Translations under genes and position numbers: made by a program
The notes under the pieces: model-generated
The model's database searches: none
What the model was told of the DNA's origin: nothing
Seen by the model: the letters and a program-made list of their open reading frames with translations, nothing else
Source: Alteromonas sp. LOR
GTDB taxonomy: Bacteria; Pseudomonadota; Gammaproteobacteria; Enterobacterales; Alteromonadaceae
Reading direction: 5' to 3'
DNA: 64,000 nt
NCBI RefSeq assembly: GCF_000753865.1
Contig: NZ_JQFW01000049.1
Location: 62,001-126,000 of the forward strand
Shown here: one piece after another, positions 36,751 to 46,630 of the stretch
Layout: each line of letters begins with the position of its first letter
How positions within the stretch are numbered: the stretch's first letter is position 1

Positions 36751-38334
36751 TTACTCTCCCACACGCTTGTCGGTACTAAAGCGCAAAATAAGCTCGTGAA
36801 CGCGATTAACCGTTTCACGTAAATCATCGCTTGCGGCCAGTGAGGCCTCTGAAGAACGCTGGGTTTCCTCAGCACCGTCTGCAACATCGACAAGCTGTTG
36901 ATTAATGTGCTCAGCAACCGTGCTTTGCTCTTCAACTGCTGATGACATCTCCACCGTGGCGTCTGCAATACCGCTTACTGCGTTATTAATTTCAAACAAG
37001 GCACCGCGGGTTTCTTCTACTATCAAACTGCCTCTCTCTGCCGACGCTAAACCATCGGTAGATACCCGTACCGCACGGTCTGAACGCTCAGCCAGCTCAG
37101 TGATAATATTGTGAATTCTATCGGTAGAGTCTCGAGTTCTAGACGCAAGCGTTCTTACCTCATCGGCAACCACGGCGAAACCTCTACCTTGTTCACCCGC
37201 TCTCGCGGCTTCTATTGCCGCGTTAAGCGCTAATAGGTTTGTTTGTTCTGCGATGGCGGAAATAATATTGGCAGCCTCGCCAATATCGCTCGTTGACTGC
37301 GCTAGCTCAGTCACGGTTTCTGAAATTGATTCAACCGCTCCTCGTAATGACACAATAGCCTGCATGGCCTCTTCGGCTTTTTTATTGCCCGTGTCCACGT
37401 TCATGGCAGCAGTTCTAGCACTCTTCGCATTGCTTTCTACCCGCTCAGCAACCTCCTGAATAGCCTGACTCATTTGCGTTACCGCAGATGCTATTTGCTG
37501 AGTAGCCTGATTTTGCTGCACCACAGCTGCACTGGTGTTTTCAGCCTGTGTGTGAGTGGTTCGAGACACGGTTTCAAGCCCCGCGGATGCATCTTTTATT
37601 CGCGTAAGTGCAGTACGTGTTCTTGCAAGTTCACAGCCAAGAACCAGCTTTGCCTGTGCAATATGAGGAGGGTCTGCAAAATACGTCTGTGCCACAATGT
37701 CATTGCTGTAGCTCTCAGGGCTTAACGATAAGAACTCTGTCCACTCTCTGCGCGTTTTCGCAGCCTGTGCACTGATAAGCACTAACAATGCAATAAGTGA
37801 AATAGCGGCGGCTATTGTATTAGATGTAAACCACACCGCTGCGACCCCGACAAAGCCAATGAATAGCGACGGCCAAACATGACCGAGGCGGTGTGCTATT
37901 TGATGAGACACTGATGTGGCAGATTTGCCCGCACGAATTCGCTCGTACATGTCAGTAGCACGCTGAACCTCTTCTGCAAGTGCAGGCACTCTCACTGACT
38001 CGTAACCCACAATAGTCGATTTATCATAAACTGGAGTGACAAATGCCGACACCCAATAATGATCACCGTCTTTGCGTCTATTTTTGACTAATCCGAGCCA
38101 GCATTGACCAGACTCAAGGGTTGCCCACATTTCTTTGAACACCGAGGGTGGCATATCCGGGTGGCGAATTAAGTTGTGGTTTTTACCAATTAACTCATCT
38201 CGCTTAAATCCACTCGCTTCAACAAATTCGTCATTACAATGCTGAATAACACCTCGCCTGTCGGTTGACGAAATTAGTCTGAAGTGAGGAGGAAACTTAT
38301 ACTCTTTTTGAGTAACTGGCTGATTATTTCTCAT
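36751..38334 (-). CDS. PAS-containing methyl-accepting chemotaxis protein (Aer-like)
   Basis: 527 residues. An N-terminal PAS domain (about 15-125) has GYESVRVPA, followed by a short hydrophobic region (about 150-190) that likely forms a membrane hairpin. The long signalling coiled coil has its conserved tip at about 350-400 ([32 protein letters not shown]). No periplasmic ligand domain is present. The layout matches Aer, which senses redox or energy state through FAD in the PAS domain. It converges with the ABC permease gene. Confidence 0.92.
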   Translation of the reverse strand: MRNNQPVTQKEYKFPPHFRLISSTDRRGVIQHCNDEFVEASGFKRDELIGKNHNLIRHPDMPPSVFKEMWATLESGQCWLGLVKNRRKDGDHYWVSAFVTPVYDKSTIVGYESVRVPALAEEVQRATDMYERIRAGKSATSVSHQIAHRLGHVWPSLFIGFVGVAAVWFTSNTIAAAISLIALLVLISAQAAKTRREWTEFLSLSPESYSNDIVAQTYFADPPHIAQAKLVLGCELARTRTALTRIKDASAGLETVSRTTHTQAENTSAAVVQQNQATQQIASAVTQMSQAIQEVAERVESNAKSARTAAMNVDTGNKKAEEAMQAIVSLRGAVESISETVTELAQSTSDIGEAANIISAIAEQTNLLALNAAIEAARAGEQGRGFAVVADEVRTLASRTRDSTDRIHNIITELAERSDRAVRVSTDGLASAERGSLIVEETRGALFEINNAVSGIADATVEMSSAVEEQSTVAEHINQQLVDVADGAEETQRSSEASLAASDDLRETVNRVHELILRFSTDKRVGE

Positions 38335-38482
38335 TAAACACGGGCTCCATTAGAACTCATCATTGCTGCTGGTGCAGCACTGCTTCCTAATACTTAAGAC
38401 TAGAACAATATTAGTTAACGTCTAGTTTTAATGAAACTTTAGTATCGCGTTATGTGTTTAAGTAGGAATTCGGTGAAAAAAA

Positions 38483-39997
38483 CTAACTTTCGTCAGCAAG
38501 AGGAAGAGAAACAACAACGCGGGTACCCACACCCTCAGTACTGTAAATATCTACCGTTCCGTCGTGCTCTTCCACAATCGTGAGTGAAATTGACATACCA
38601 AGCCCGGTTCCATCGCCAGGCGGCTTAGTGGTGTAGAAAGGCGTAAAGACTTTATTGAGCACTTCGGGGGGCATTCCCTCCCCCTCATCTTCTACAATGA
38701 GGCGCACTATAGGTTCGTCCACCTCAACACTCAGCGTAATGCTTTTACCTTCTGCGGTGGCGTAAATGGCATTCGTTAGAAAGTTGACCAACACCTGCTG
38801 AATTTGCCCCGCATTACCTTTGAAGGTTGCATCGTGTTCAGGCGCTTTGAAATGTACTGTGTTTTTGTATCGATGCAGATTATTCGTCAACTTAATTGCG
38901 GTTTGCATGGCTTCTGTAGCGCTGATATCCGCCGGCTTTCCAGAACTGGGATATGAGAAGCTTCGCAACGCTTTAACTATATCGATGATTCGCTCAATGC
39001 CCTCAGAAGACTCCTCAAACATTTCGGCAATGTCTTTTGCGCTATCTTCAAGAGAAAAGTCTTTTTCTAATTTTTGGAAGGTTTCCGCTATGTGACCACC
39101 CGCATCTCGACATAAATCACCAATTTGATCTAATGCGCTTTGGTAATCACTGAATATTTCCTTCGCTACCGCCGTGTTACTTCTTACATAACCTATAGGG
39201 TTATTTATTTCGTGAGCAATACCTGCGGCAAGCTGGCCTAACATGGCCATTTTATCAGCGCTAACCAACCGCTCCTCTAAATGCTTTCTATCTTGTTCCA
39301 TCGAGGAGATGGCAGCTTCTTGATGACTCAACTTGTGAGATTTGTCTTTATCGCGAAGACCAAAGTTTAAGTAATGTTTGGTGGTGTCGAGGATATAGAG
39401 CGTTTCTTCCTCTAGGATATCATCGGCAGTGAGAAGGGCTAACCACGCGTATTCGTTATCTGAAAGTTGGTGCATAAGATGGATAACACGGGCTTCACGC
39501 CCTACATCTTGGCGCTCCACCGCATTAACGCACCAATGTGAGTAACTCTCTGTGAGCGTTAACGGTAACTCATCCACAATAAGGGTGGAGAGCTGTGGTG
39601 CTTCTACCCAGCCATTATCTGAAGTTAGCACTTTGTCATCATCACCCACGACCATGTGGCCGTTTTTAATGATAACTGCTTTACCACAGCTTGCCTGACA
39701 AAACTCCACGGCAGACTCTAATGCAGAAAAGATAAAAGAGGCCACGGTGCTGTTAGCGCCAAGTTGAGAAGCCGAGCGACTTAAATAAAGTAACTCTCGC
39801 TCTCTTTGTTTGGAGGCCTGAAGGGATTTTCTGAGGGCTTGATTTGCTAAGTAAGCATCTTGAGAGTAGGTTTCCAAAAATGCTTCAGCACTTTGCCGCG
39901 CTAGCTTTTGGCGTTTGAGCTGTCGCTCCAATGAGTTAACACGTGCTTCAAGCTCGCTTATCTTTTGACTTGCAATGCTCTGGTTCTCATCACTCAC
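38483..39997 (-). CDS. Sensor histidine kinase with N-terminal coiled coil
   Basis: 504 residues, no membrane helix. A coiled coil (about 1-65) begins the protein. A middle region (about 70-205) of unclear family may be a divergent GAF domain, with another coiled segment before the HisKA box LGQLAAGIAHEINNPIGYV (His262). The HATPase has the N-box FLTNAIYATAEG and G-box GTGLGMSISLTIVEEH. It lies 64 bases downstream of the CZB chemoreceptor on the same strand, so the pair may share a pathway. No response regulator is adjacent. Confidence 0.88.
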   Translation of the reverse strand: MSDENQSIASQKISELEARVNSLERQLKRQKLARQSAEAFLETYSQDAYLANQALRKSLQASKQRERELLYLSRSASQLGANSTVASFIFSALESAVEFCQASCGKAVIIKNGHMVVGDDDKVLTSDNGWVEAPQLSTLIVDELPLTLTESYSHWCVNAVERQDVGREARVIHLMHQLSDNEYAWLALLTADDILEEETLYILDTTKHYLNFGLRDKDKSHKLSHQEAAISSMEQDRKHLEERLVSADKMAMLGQLAAGIAHEINNPIGYVRSNTAVAKEIFSDYQSALDQIGDLCRDAGGHIAETFQKLEKDFSLEDSAKDIAEMFEESSEGIERIIDIVKALRSFSYPSSGKPADISATEAMQTAIKLTNNLHRYKNTVHFKAPEHDATFKGNAGQIQQVLVNFLTNAIYATAEGKSITLSVEVDEPIVRLIVEDEGEGMPPEVLNKVFTPFYTTKPPGDGTGLGMSISLTIVEEHDGTVDIYSTEGVGTRVVVSLPLADES

Positions 39998-40061
39998 GGT
40001 CAGCTACCTTAAAATCTAAATGGGTGGCTTCTCGTGCGCACCCACATAGTCATTATTACCG

Positions 40062-41147
40062 CTAATAACCGGCTAGCGTGTCGAGAAGTTGCATGACTCG
40101 CCCACTTGCTTGCTCCATTTCCATAAGCTTAGCATCAGATTTAGCTTGATCACCCGCCAATTTTGCTTCTATCGCTGCTTTACCACTTTGGTGAACGGCT
40201 GCATGGGGAGTGTCGAGCTCTCTAAACGCTGCAGTCTTGCCTATGGTACTGCTAGCACTTTCTCTGTACCACTGACCTAGGCGACAGCTTGAATGATCTG
40301 ACAATTCCGAGATAGATTTGTCGCTGTAGCCACAAAGCACAGCATACACATCAGCTTTCCACACCACGTGGTCTAGCTTAACAGTTTGAATAAACGTACT
40401 AAAAGAACCTTTGGTAATTGTCGACTTCATGCTGGTACAGTGAGCCACCATGCCCTCGTAGCTGCCGTTGAGTTCATTGATGCCAGCTTCTAAGTTTTCA
40501 TTATTACCGCGCAACTCGTTAACGCCAGATACCGCTTTAGCGGTGCTTTGAATAATACCATTAACCAATTCAGATACTTCGGTAGCCGACTTATTCGTTT
40601 CAGTGGCAAGGGCTCTTACTTCATCAGCAACAACACTAAATCCTCTACCGGCATCGCCCGCTCGCGCTGCTTCAATAGCGGCGTTAAGAGCAAGTAAGTT
40701 TGTTTGATCTGAGATACTGGTGATAGTAGTGACAAATTTATTAATATTGTCAGCGGTAGTAGAAAGCCCGGAGATACGCTCGCTCATACTGCCCATCTGC
40801 ACATTCAAGCCGCTCATATCATTGACAATATTGCTTAGCGTCGATGCTGAGTGTGTAAATAGGCTATCAATGTCTGCAATAGACTGATTTTCTGAATCAA
40901 TATTGTGAAACGCAGCAAGCACTGATTCTCGAATGCCATCAATTTGCTGAAGCGCATCGATAATGCATTTAAGCAAAACAGAATCATTCATTTGTGCAGA
41001 GGCTGCATGTAAATGTTCAACTTCGTTTGCCAGCGATGTATTTTCAGCTTCTAATACTGCGACTCTATCTAAGGTTTCTTGCAGACGCGTTTCTAATTGC
41101 TTAGCCAACGCCTCTTTTTCATCATACTTACCGCGTGAAACAAACAT
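40062..41147 (-). CDS. Soluble chemoreceptor with C-terminal CZB zinc-binding domain
   Basis: 361 residues, no membrane helix. A coiled coil is at about 10-55. The MCP signalling hairpin has [32 protein letters not shown] (about 155-190). The CZB domain (about 255-345) shows its ligands in order: LDHVVWK (His), SSCRLGQWY (Cys), and [10 protein letters not shown] (two His). CZB domains bind zinc and, in relatives, sense zinc or oxidation of the Cys-zinc site. It is followed by a histidine kinase gene. Regulation is unknown. Confidence 0.93.
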   Translation of the reverse strand: MFVSRGKYDEKEALAKQLETRLQETLDRVAVLEAENTSLANEVEHLHAASAQMNDSVLLKCIIDALQQIDGIRESVLAAFHNIDSENQSIADIDSLFTHSASTLSNIVNDMSGLNVQMGSMSERISGLSTTADNINKFVTTITSISDQTNLLALNAAIEAARAGDAGRGFSVVADEVRALATETNKSATEVSELVNGIIQSTAKAVSGVNELRGNNENLEAGINELNGSYEGMVAHCTSMKSTITKGSFSTFIQTVKLDHVVWKADVYAVLCGYSDKSISELSDHSSCRLGQWYRESASSTIGKTAAFRELDTPHAAVHQSGKAAIEAKLAGDQAKSDAKLMEMEQASGRVMQLLDTLAGY

Positions 41148-41464
41148 ATGTTTTTCCGAAAATTATTGTTATTCGTTTTATTCAGAGTAACAGAAAATAC
41201 GTAGATGTGACTATTAATCTGAAGTCGAATACGAGTGTAAAACCGTGTTTAAAATTATCGACCGTTTTACCTACCCCATTAATAAAATATGCGTGAGCGA
41301 GAGGGATTAACGCATTTGCAGCCCTTTTCGGCGAATGGCATACATAAACTTATAAGTTACCCCTTTCGTTCACAGAAACGCGTTAACATAGTCAGTAAGG
41401 TTAGCATCGCTATCAACGCCACTATCTTTATATCGACAACTACATTTACTGGTGAGCTTTTCAC

Positions 41465-42217
41465 ATGGTTATTGAGACACTTCTTTTAACGTTTGCGCTT
41501 CTTGGCGTAGCCACATTGTTGCAAACACTAAGTGGCTTTGGCTTTGGTTTAATCGTTGTCTCAAGCTTCACACTACTAGATATTATGCCGCTAACTGCAA
41601 CAACGTTTTTAGTGAGCTTTTTGAGTTTATTTAACTCTGTTAGCTTGGTTTTTAAAAACACTCATCATGTGAACAAACGCGCCTTCAACATACTGCTTGT
41701 CACTGCAATTCCATTTATGGCTGCGGGATACGTATTGCTGGAATATCTTTCTCAGTCTATGTCCCACTGGCTCAATATTATGTTAGGGAGTGTGATTTTA
41801 CTGTGTTGTGGGCTGCTCGTTATTAAACGCAGCGCTGCCGAGCGCTCTGAACCCTCAATAAGTTTTGGTGTTGCGGGGGCAATGAGCGGTCTACTAGGCG
41901 GGCTTTTTTCTACGTTTGGCCCCCCTGTGGTATTTCAATGCTACAGACAGCAGTGGTCGATAACAGAGATACGCATTACCTTGCTCGCTTTTTTCTGCTT
42001 AACGTCGCTAATGCGCTTAATTGTGGTGCCCTTTGGTACGCTGCCCTCCTACGACATTGTCCTTTCAACTCTTTTTGCCATTCCCATCGTTTTACTCTTT
42101 ACCCGTATTGGCCGTTTACTGGCAGCAAAAGTCTCTGCAAAACACATAAAATTACTGGCCTTACTTATGCTCACCCTAAGCGGCAGCTTGCTTATCATTC
42201 AAAATATTACGCTGTAA
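41465..42217 (+). CDS. Sulfite exporter TauE/SafE family permease
   Basis: 250 residues with seven or eight membrane helices. The N-terminal TLSGFGFGLIVVSSFTLL carries the family's repeated Gly-rich motif, and the second half has GAMSGLLGGLFSTFGPP. Members move sulfite, sulfoacetate or other small anions; the substrate here is not indicated. GGTGAG lies eight bases upstream of the ATG. It converges with the CDF exporter; a short AAACGA/TCGTTT hairpin at the stop may act as a terminator. Confidence 0.85.
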   Translation: MVIETLLLTFALLGVATLLQTLSGFGFGLIVVSSFTLLDIMPLTATTFLVSFLSLFNSVSLVFKNTHHVNKRAFNILLVTAIPFMAAGYVLLEYLSQSMSHWLNIMLGSVILLCCGLLVIKRSAAERSEPSISFGVAGAMSGLLGGLFSTFGPPVVFQCYRQQWSITEIRITLLAFFCLTSLMRLIVVPFGTLPSYDIVLSTLFAIPIVLLFTRIGRLLAAKVSAKHIKLLALLMLTLSGSLLIIQNITL

Positions 42218-42249
42218 AACGATATTCGTTTTTCTCATCGATGTAGCCA

Positions 42250-43212
42250 TTAATTCTCAATTTCCACGTGAGCATTGTCATGGGAATGCCTGTGGAGGTG
42301 GTCTTTCTCATCTCGGCATGGTTCACCAGGCAATTCAAACTCTATGGTGGTGTGGGCTAAATGAAAAGGCTCTAGACTTTTTGCCACTTCATATTTCAAC
42401 TTGAGTAGAGTCTGCGTATCAACGCTACATTCAATTACCAAATGTGCGGTTAATACATGCTGATCGCCATCAAGAGACCAAAAGTGCAGATGGTGAATTT
42501 CTTCAACATGAGAAATCGCTAACAGCGTGTTACGAATTTCTAAGCGACTCTCATAATCGGGCACACCCTGTAAGAACAGCTTCATTGTTTTTATTACATA
42601 TCGGACAACGTTGATAGAGATAAACAGAGTGAAAACAATTGAAAGGATAGGATCTAAAATGGGCCAATGCACAAACTGCAGTAAAATAGCCACACAAAGC
42701 ACCGCCCCCCAACCCAGTACATCTTCAATCAAATGCCAGTTGAGCACTTTTTCGTTCATGGAGTGGCCGCCACTGAGTTTGTAGGCGGCGAACCCGTTTA
42801 CTGCAATGCCTAATATTGCCAATGCTATCATGCCCTCAGTAACAGGCATTTCAGGTTCGAATAACCTGGGAATTGCTTCAAACAGAATCCATACAGAACC
42901 GACGATTAAAATTAGTCCATTGATCATAGCCCCCAGCAGACTCAGCCTTTTGAATCCGTAGGAGTACTTTTCGGTGGCGGCTTTATGACCTAATTTACTT
43001 AAGTACCACGCTAGCCCGATAGATAAAGAATCACCTAAATCGTGCACAGCGTCAGCCATTATTGCGACACTGTTTGTTAGCCACCCTCCTATAAATTCTA
43101 TTATGGTAAAGATGAAATTTAACCAAAATGCCCACCCAATTCGTTGGCTATCTTCGCTTGCATGGCCCTTGTGGTAATGGCCTGAGTGTGAATGTCCATG
43201 ATGATGGTGCAT
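42250..43212 (-). CDS. Cation diffusion facilitator metal exporter (ZitB/CzcD-like)
   Basis: About 320 residues. The N-terminus is His-rich (MHHHHGHSHSGHYHKGH), and six membrane helices follow with the HDLGD (HxxxD) metal-site motif in helix 2. The C-terminal cytoplasmic domain (about 205-300) has LHFWSLDGDQHVL, and the tail is His-rich again. It exports Zn2+ (or Co2+/Cd2+) by proton antiport. The ATG at 43212 has GGAAAG seven bases upstream; an ATG at 43227 is less likely. No metalloregulator gene adjoins it. Confidence 0.9.
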   Translation of the reverse strand: MHHHHGHSHSGHYHKGHASEDSQRIGWAFWLNFIFTIIEFIGGWLTNSVAIMADAVHDLGDSLSIGLAWYLSKLGHKAATEKYSYGFKRLSLLGAMINGLILIVGSVWILFEAIPRLFEPEMPVTEGMIALAILGIAVNGFAAYKLSGGHSMNEKVLNWHLIEDVLGWGAVLCVAILLQFVHWPILDPILSIVFTLFISINVVRYVIKTMKLFLQGVPDYESRLEIRNTLLAISHVEEIHHLHFWSLDGDQHVLTAHLVIECSVDTQTLLKLKYEVAKSLEPFHLAHTTIEFELPGEPCRDEKDHLHRHSHDNAHVEIEN

Positions 43213-43757
43213 AGAGAATCTTTCCATTTACGGTTAGGCTAATAAAGGTGTTTTCACAGCGGGGTTATAAAATAAAACATAGCTTAAACATCAACTGGCT
43301 GTTTTAACTATAGGCTCTGCTTACGCCTTATATAAAACACCATTGTCGATTAATTTCATGAACCAATGTATCAAAGACACATTTTCACGACCTATCTTTG
43401 ACAAAGACTGCAAATTAACTCACCCAAAAACGTGTTATTAACACTTTAGTCTATTCGTGATGGTGATAATAAACATAATTTTCACAAAACTGGGATAACA
43501 CAATCACTTAACCTGCGCTCTTCACTCGTTTTCAGGTTATGTGCTTTTTCAAAGAATTATTTAAAACCCATTTTTATACATTAAATTCATAAACATAGAG
43601 TAAAAAATCCTGTAATACTGATCGTTAAAGACGCTATCCAAACAGCGATGGCATTTTCAATAAATGTTATCGATATGGTAATTCGTGAACGGTTTTAATG
43701 TTAAAAAGTTGAAAAGATGATTGATCTTTTCGTTGCGCTCCCTTAATGTTAGGAAAA
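43213..43757. other. Intergenic region upstream of the GH16 gene
   Basis: Over 500 bases with no convincing gene. It is AT-rich and contains the CDF gene promoter on the left and the paired operators just beyond its right end. Confidence 0.5.
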
Positions 43758-43771
43758 TGTAAGCGCTTCCA
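43758..43771. promoter_or_regulatory. LacI-family operator 1 upstream of GH16
   Basis: TGTAAGCGCTTCCA, a CRE-like palindrome with one arm mismatch. Its centre lies 33 bases from operator 2, about three helical turns. Confidence 0.75.
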
Positions 43772-43790
43772 AAATCTTTACGCTTAATTT

Positions 43791-43804
43791 TGTAAGCGCT
43801 TTCA
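43791..43804. promoter_or_regulatory. LacI-family operator 2 upstream of GH16
   Basis: TGTAAGCGCTTTCA, matching operators 1, 3 and 4. It ends 82 bases before the GH16 start codon. Confidence 0.78.
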
Positions 43805-43886
43805 AAAACACAAAAGCCATCGCGGCTGTCGTTAATACACACTCAACGACACACTTAACAACACATTTATAGCAAGGCTGAAAGCA

Positions 43887-46568
43887 ATGACTAAACATGC
43901 ATCTAAAATTACGCGGGTAGCTGCCGCGTTGTCAGTCACAACCCTATTTGGCTGTGGGGGCGGTGCCACCACATCTACTGATATAGACGCGGTAGACGCC
44001 TCTGCACCAGTGTCAGATTGGCAGCTTGTATGGAGCGACGAATTTGACGGTTCAAGCATTGATGAGAACAAATGGACTCACGAAGTAGATTGCGCCGGCG
44101 GTGGCAACAATGAAGCTCAGTGCTACACAGAAAGTGAAAGCAACTCTTTTGTTGAGGACGGCACGTTAAACATAGTCGCGCTTCCAGCAGAAGAAGGTGC
44201 ACCAAAGCCCTATACTTCTGCGCGACTGAATACACGTTATAAAGGTGATTTCAAATACGGTCGCATCGAAATGCGAGCAAAAATGCCGGAAGGACAAGGT
44301 TCTTGGCCAGCATTTTGGATGATGCCAACAGATGAAGTATACGGTGGATGGCCTCGCTCTGGTGAAATCGACATCATGGAAGCGGTTAACCTAAAAGCAG
44401 CAGACATTGACGGCAATCCTGAAAATCATATCTACGGCACACTTCACTACGGTCAAGAGTGGCCTAACAACGACAGTTCGGGCCAAGCTTATTCACTACC
44501 TAGTGGCGCTAACCCTGCCGACGATTTCCATACCTATGCTATTGAATGGCAAGAAGGCGAAATTCGTTGGTATATGGATGGCTACCTGTATGCCACTCAG
44601 CGTCGCTCTGAAGTACGTGAAAACAGTAAAGGCGAAGCAACTGGCCTTTCACACCGTGGCTGGTATGCAGAATACTTCGAACAAGGCACAGGCGAGTTAA
44701 CAACACATTGGGACAATGCACCATTCGACCAAGAGTTTTACCTTATTTTGAACCTTGCTGTTGGTGGAGCATGGCCTGAGTCTGTCAATGAAACCGGTAT
44801 CGATGCCGACGCATTTGCAGAAGGTCAAAGCCTTGAAGTTGACTACGTTCGCGTGTACGAGTGTGGTTCAGACCCAATGACAGGTAAAGGCTGCGAAACC
44901 GTTCGCCCAGGTTACGACTCACTTGAAGATGCATTAGTTGAAGGTGCAGCACCCATTCCATCACCACCTTCTACTGGCATAGCTCAAAACCTTACCATTT
45001 TTGACGGTACACCTAATCCAAACTGGCCGGCATGGGATTGCTGTGGTGGTTCTACACCCGCACTCGTTGAAGATGCAGATGAAGGTCAGGTATTTGAATT
45101 TAGTATTGGCGATGCGCCAACGGTAATGGGTTTCATTAGCCGCTCAGCGTTCATTACCGACCCTGACGGTCAAGCTTCACCGTTTGACGCGTCACCAATG
45201 GAAGAAACAGGCAGCATTAAGTTCGACCTTAAAGCGGTTGCCTTACCAAACAATGCAGCAACGTCTTGGTTGTTTAAAGTTGAGAGCTCTGAAGGCTCGA
45301 CTTTCGCTGAACTTCCTTTGATGGATGGCTATGTTGGACCTGCTGACGTTGCAGGCGACACACCTGAACAAGGCGTATGGGAGTCGTACGAATTCCCACT
45401 GAGTGTATTAGCCGAGGCAGGCCTAGACACCAGTGCCATCGACGTAATCATGGTATTCCCACTATGGGATACGGGCAGCGGTGCGGTATATCGCATGGCC
45501 AATGTTGAAATCTCACAAGAAGGCGGTGCGTCATATCCTGAGCTCACTATCTTCGAAGATGGACAAAATCCAAATTGGCCAATGTGGGATTGCTGTGGCG
45601 GTTCAACACCAACTGAAGAAATGGATGATGAAGAGCACGGTCTTACTGCTGAATTCCGTATAGGTGCAGAGCCAACAGTCATGGGCTTTACCACTCGTTC
45701 AATTGATGGCGGTGGTGCAACACCATTTGACGCCACTGCACTTACTGATGGTGGTTTACTGCAGTTCGAAATGAGAGTTGTAAGCGCACCAACTAACCCA
45801 GACTCTACTTGGGTATTCAAAGTTGAATCCAATGATGCTGCCACTGCCGTTGAGCTTCCACTTGCCGACAGTGTGGAAGGTCAAGCCCCGGTTGAAGGTG
45901 AGTGGCAAACTTATACGTTCTCTATTGCCGAACTTCAATCTCGCGGTTTAGATGTAAGCGGTATTGACGTCATCATGATATTCCCAGCGTGGAGTACAGG
46001 TGAAGGCGCGGTATACCGTGTTGATAATGCGAAGTTCTTCCACCCTGACAGCGGCAACGAAACGCCAGCTGGAGGCTTGAACATTTTTGCTGACACCGCA
46101 GCTGAACAATGGTCTATCTGGGATTGCTGTGGTGGTTCAACACCAACAGAAGAAGTAGACGACGCTGAGCACGGTACAGTGGCTGAATTCAGAATTGGTG
46201 AAACAGCAACGGTAATGGGTTTCCTTGCTGATGAAGAGGTGTCTTACGACGCATCGGCACTGCTTTCAACTGGCGTAGTTCGCTTTGAAATGAAAGTAAG
46301 CGCAATGCCTATTGATACATCAGGTCAGTGGTTATTTAAAATTGAGTCTATCGGCGCGTCTTCTGCGGTAGAGCTGCCAATGTCATCAAGCCTTGAAGGT
46401 GTAGAGCCTGTTGAAGGCGAGTGGCAGACATACACATTCCCGCTGCAAACACTTTACGATGCAGGCTTAGATATCAGTGCAATCAACGTTCTTATGATGT
46501 TCCCTACTTGGGATACAGGTAATGGCGCTGTATACCGCATTGATAATGTAGAAATAGCAGCTCAGTAA
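43887..46568 (+). CDS. GH16 beta-glucanase (laminarinase-like) lipoprotein with three C-terminal repeats
   Basis: 893 residues. A lipoprotein signal ends LFGC, with the lipid Cys at about residue 23, so the enzyme is probably on the outer membrane. The GH16 domain (about 45-330) has the catalytic EIDIME motif: nucleophile Glu160, Asp162 and acid/base Glu165. Three repeats follow, starting at about residues 369, 553 and 731, each with NW/QW..WDCCGGSTP, a TVMGF strand and an ending such as GAVYRxxNVEI; they look like beta-sandwich carbohydrate-binding modules of the ExoP C-terminal kind. It cuts beta-1,3 (or mixed) glucan. Paired LacI-type operators sit upstream; a TonB receptor gene follows 62 bases downstream. 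Confidence 0.92.
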   Translation: MTKHASKITRVAAALSVTTLFGCGGGATTSTDIDAVDASAPVSDWQLVWSDEFDGSSIDENKWTHEVDCAGGGNNEAQCYTESESNSFVEDGTLNIVALPAEEGAPKPYTSARLNTRYKGDFKYGRIEMRAKMPEGQGSWPAFWMMPTDEVYGGWPRSGEIDIMEAVNLKAADIDGNPENHIYGTLHYGQEWPNNDSSGQAYSLPSGANPADDFHTYAIEWQEGEIRWYMDGYLYATQRRSEVRENSKGEATGLSHRGWYAEYFEQGTGELTTHWDNAPFDQEFYLILNLAVGGAWPESVNETGIDADAFAEGQSLEVDYVRVYECGSDPMTGKGCETVRPGYDSLEDALVEGAAPIPSPPSTGIAQNLTIFDGTPNPNWPAWDCCGGSTPALVEDADEGQVFEFSIGDAPTVMGFISRSAFITDPDGQASPFDASPMEETGSIKFDLKAVALPNNAATSWLFKVESSEGSTFAELPLMDGYVGPADVAGDTPEQGVWESYEFPLSVLAEAGLDTSAIDVIMVFPLWDTGSGAVYRMANVEISQEGGASYPELTIFEDGQNPNWPMWDCCGGSTPTEEMDDEEHGLTAEFRIGAEPTVMGFTTRSIDGGGATPFDATALTDGGLLQFEMRVVSAPTNPDSTWVFKVESNDAATAVELPLADSVEGQAPVEGEWQTYTFSIAELQSRGLDVSGIDVIMIFPAWSTGEGAVYRVDNAKFFHPDSGNETPAGGLNIFADTAAEQWSIWDCCGGSTPTEEVDDAEHGTVAEFRIGETATVMGFLADEEVSYDASALLSTGVVRFEMKVSAMPIDTSGQWLFKIESIGASSAVELPMSSSLEGVEPVEGEWQTYTFPLQTLYDAGLDISAINVLMMFPTWDTGNGAVYRIDNVEIAAQ
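44991..46565 (+). repeat. Three in-frame domain repeats of about 180 codons in the GH16 gene
   Basis: Units begin near 44991, 45543 and 46077. Each encodes WDCCGGSTP about 14 residues in, and the last ends at the stop codon. DNA identity is visible but moderate, so the duplication is old. Confidence 0.85.
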
Positions 46569-46579
46569 TAAAGCAATTT

Positions 46580-46599
46580 GCCGCCAGTAGCCTGGCGGC
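46580..46599 (+). promoter_or_regulatory. Hairpin between GH16 and the TonB receptor gene
   Basis: GCCGCCAG / CTGGCGGC perfect eight-base stem with a TAGC loop and no T run. It may stabilise the GH16 mRNA end or partly attenuate readthrough into the receptor gene. Confidence 0.5.
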
Positions 46600-46630
46600 A
46601 CATCAAATTGATAAGAATTAGTAGGCAATT

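Noticed and set aside
41289..41489. Short plus-strand frame just before the TauE gene
   Set aside because: It overlaps the TauE start out of frame, has no ribosome site and no family resemblance.
45329..45844. Minus-strand frame inside the GH16 repeats
   Set aside because: A shadow of the repeats; its Ser/Pro-rich product reflects codon bias of the real gene.
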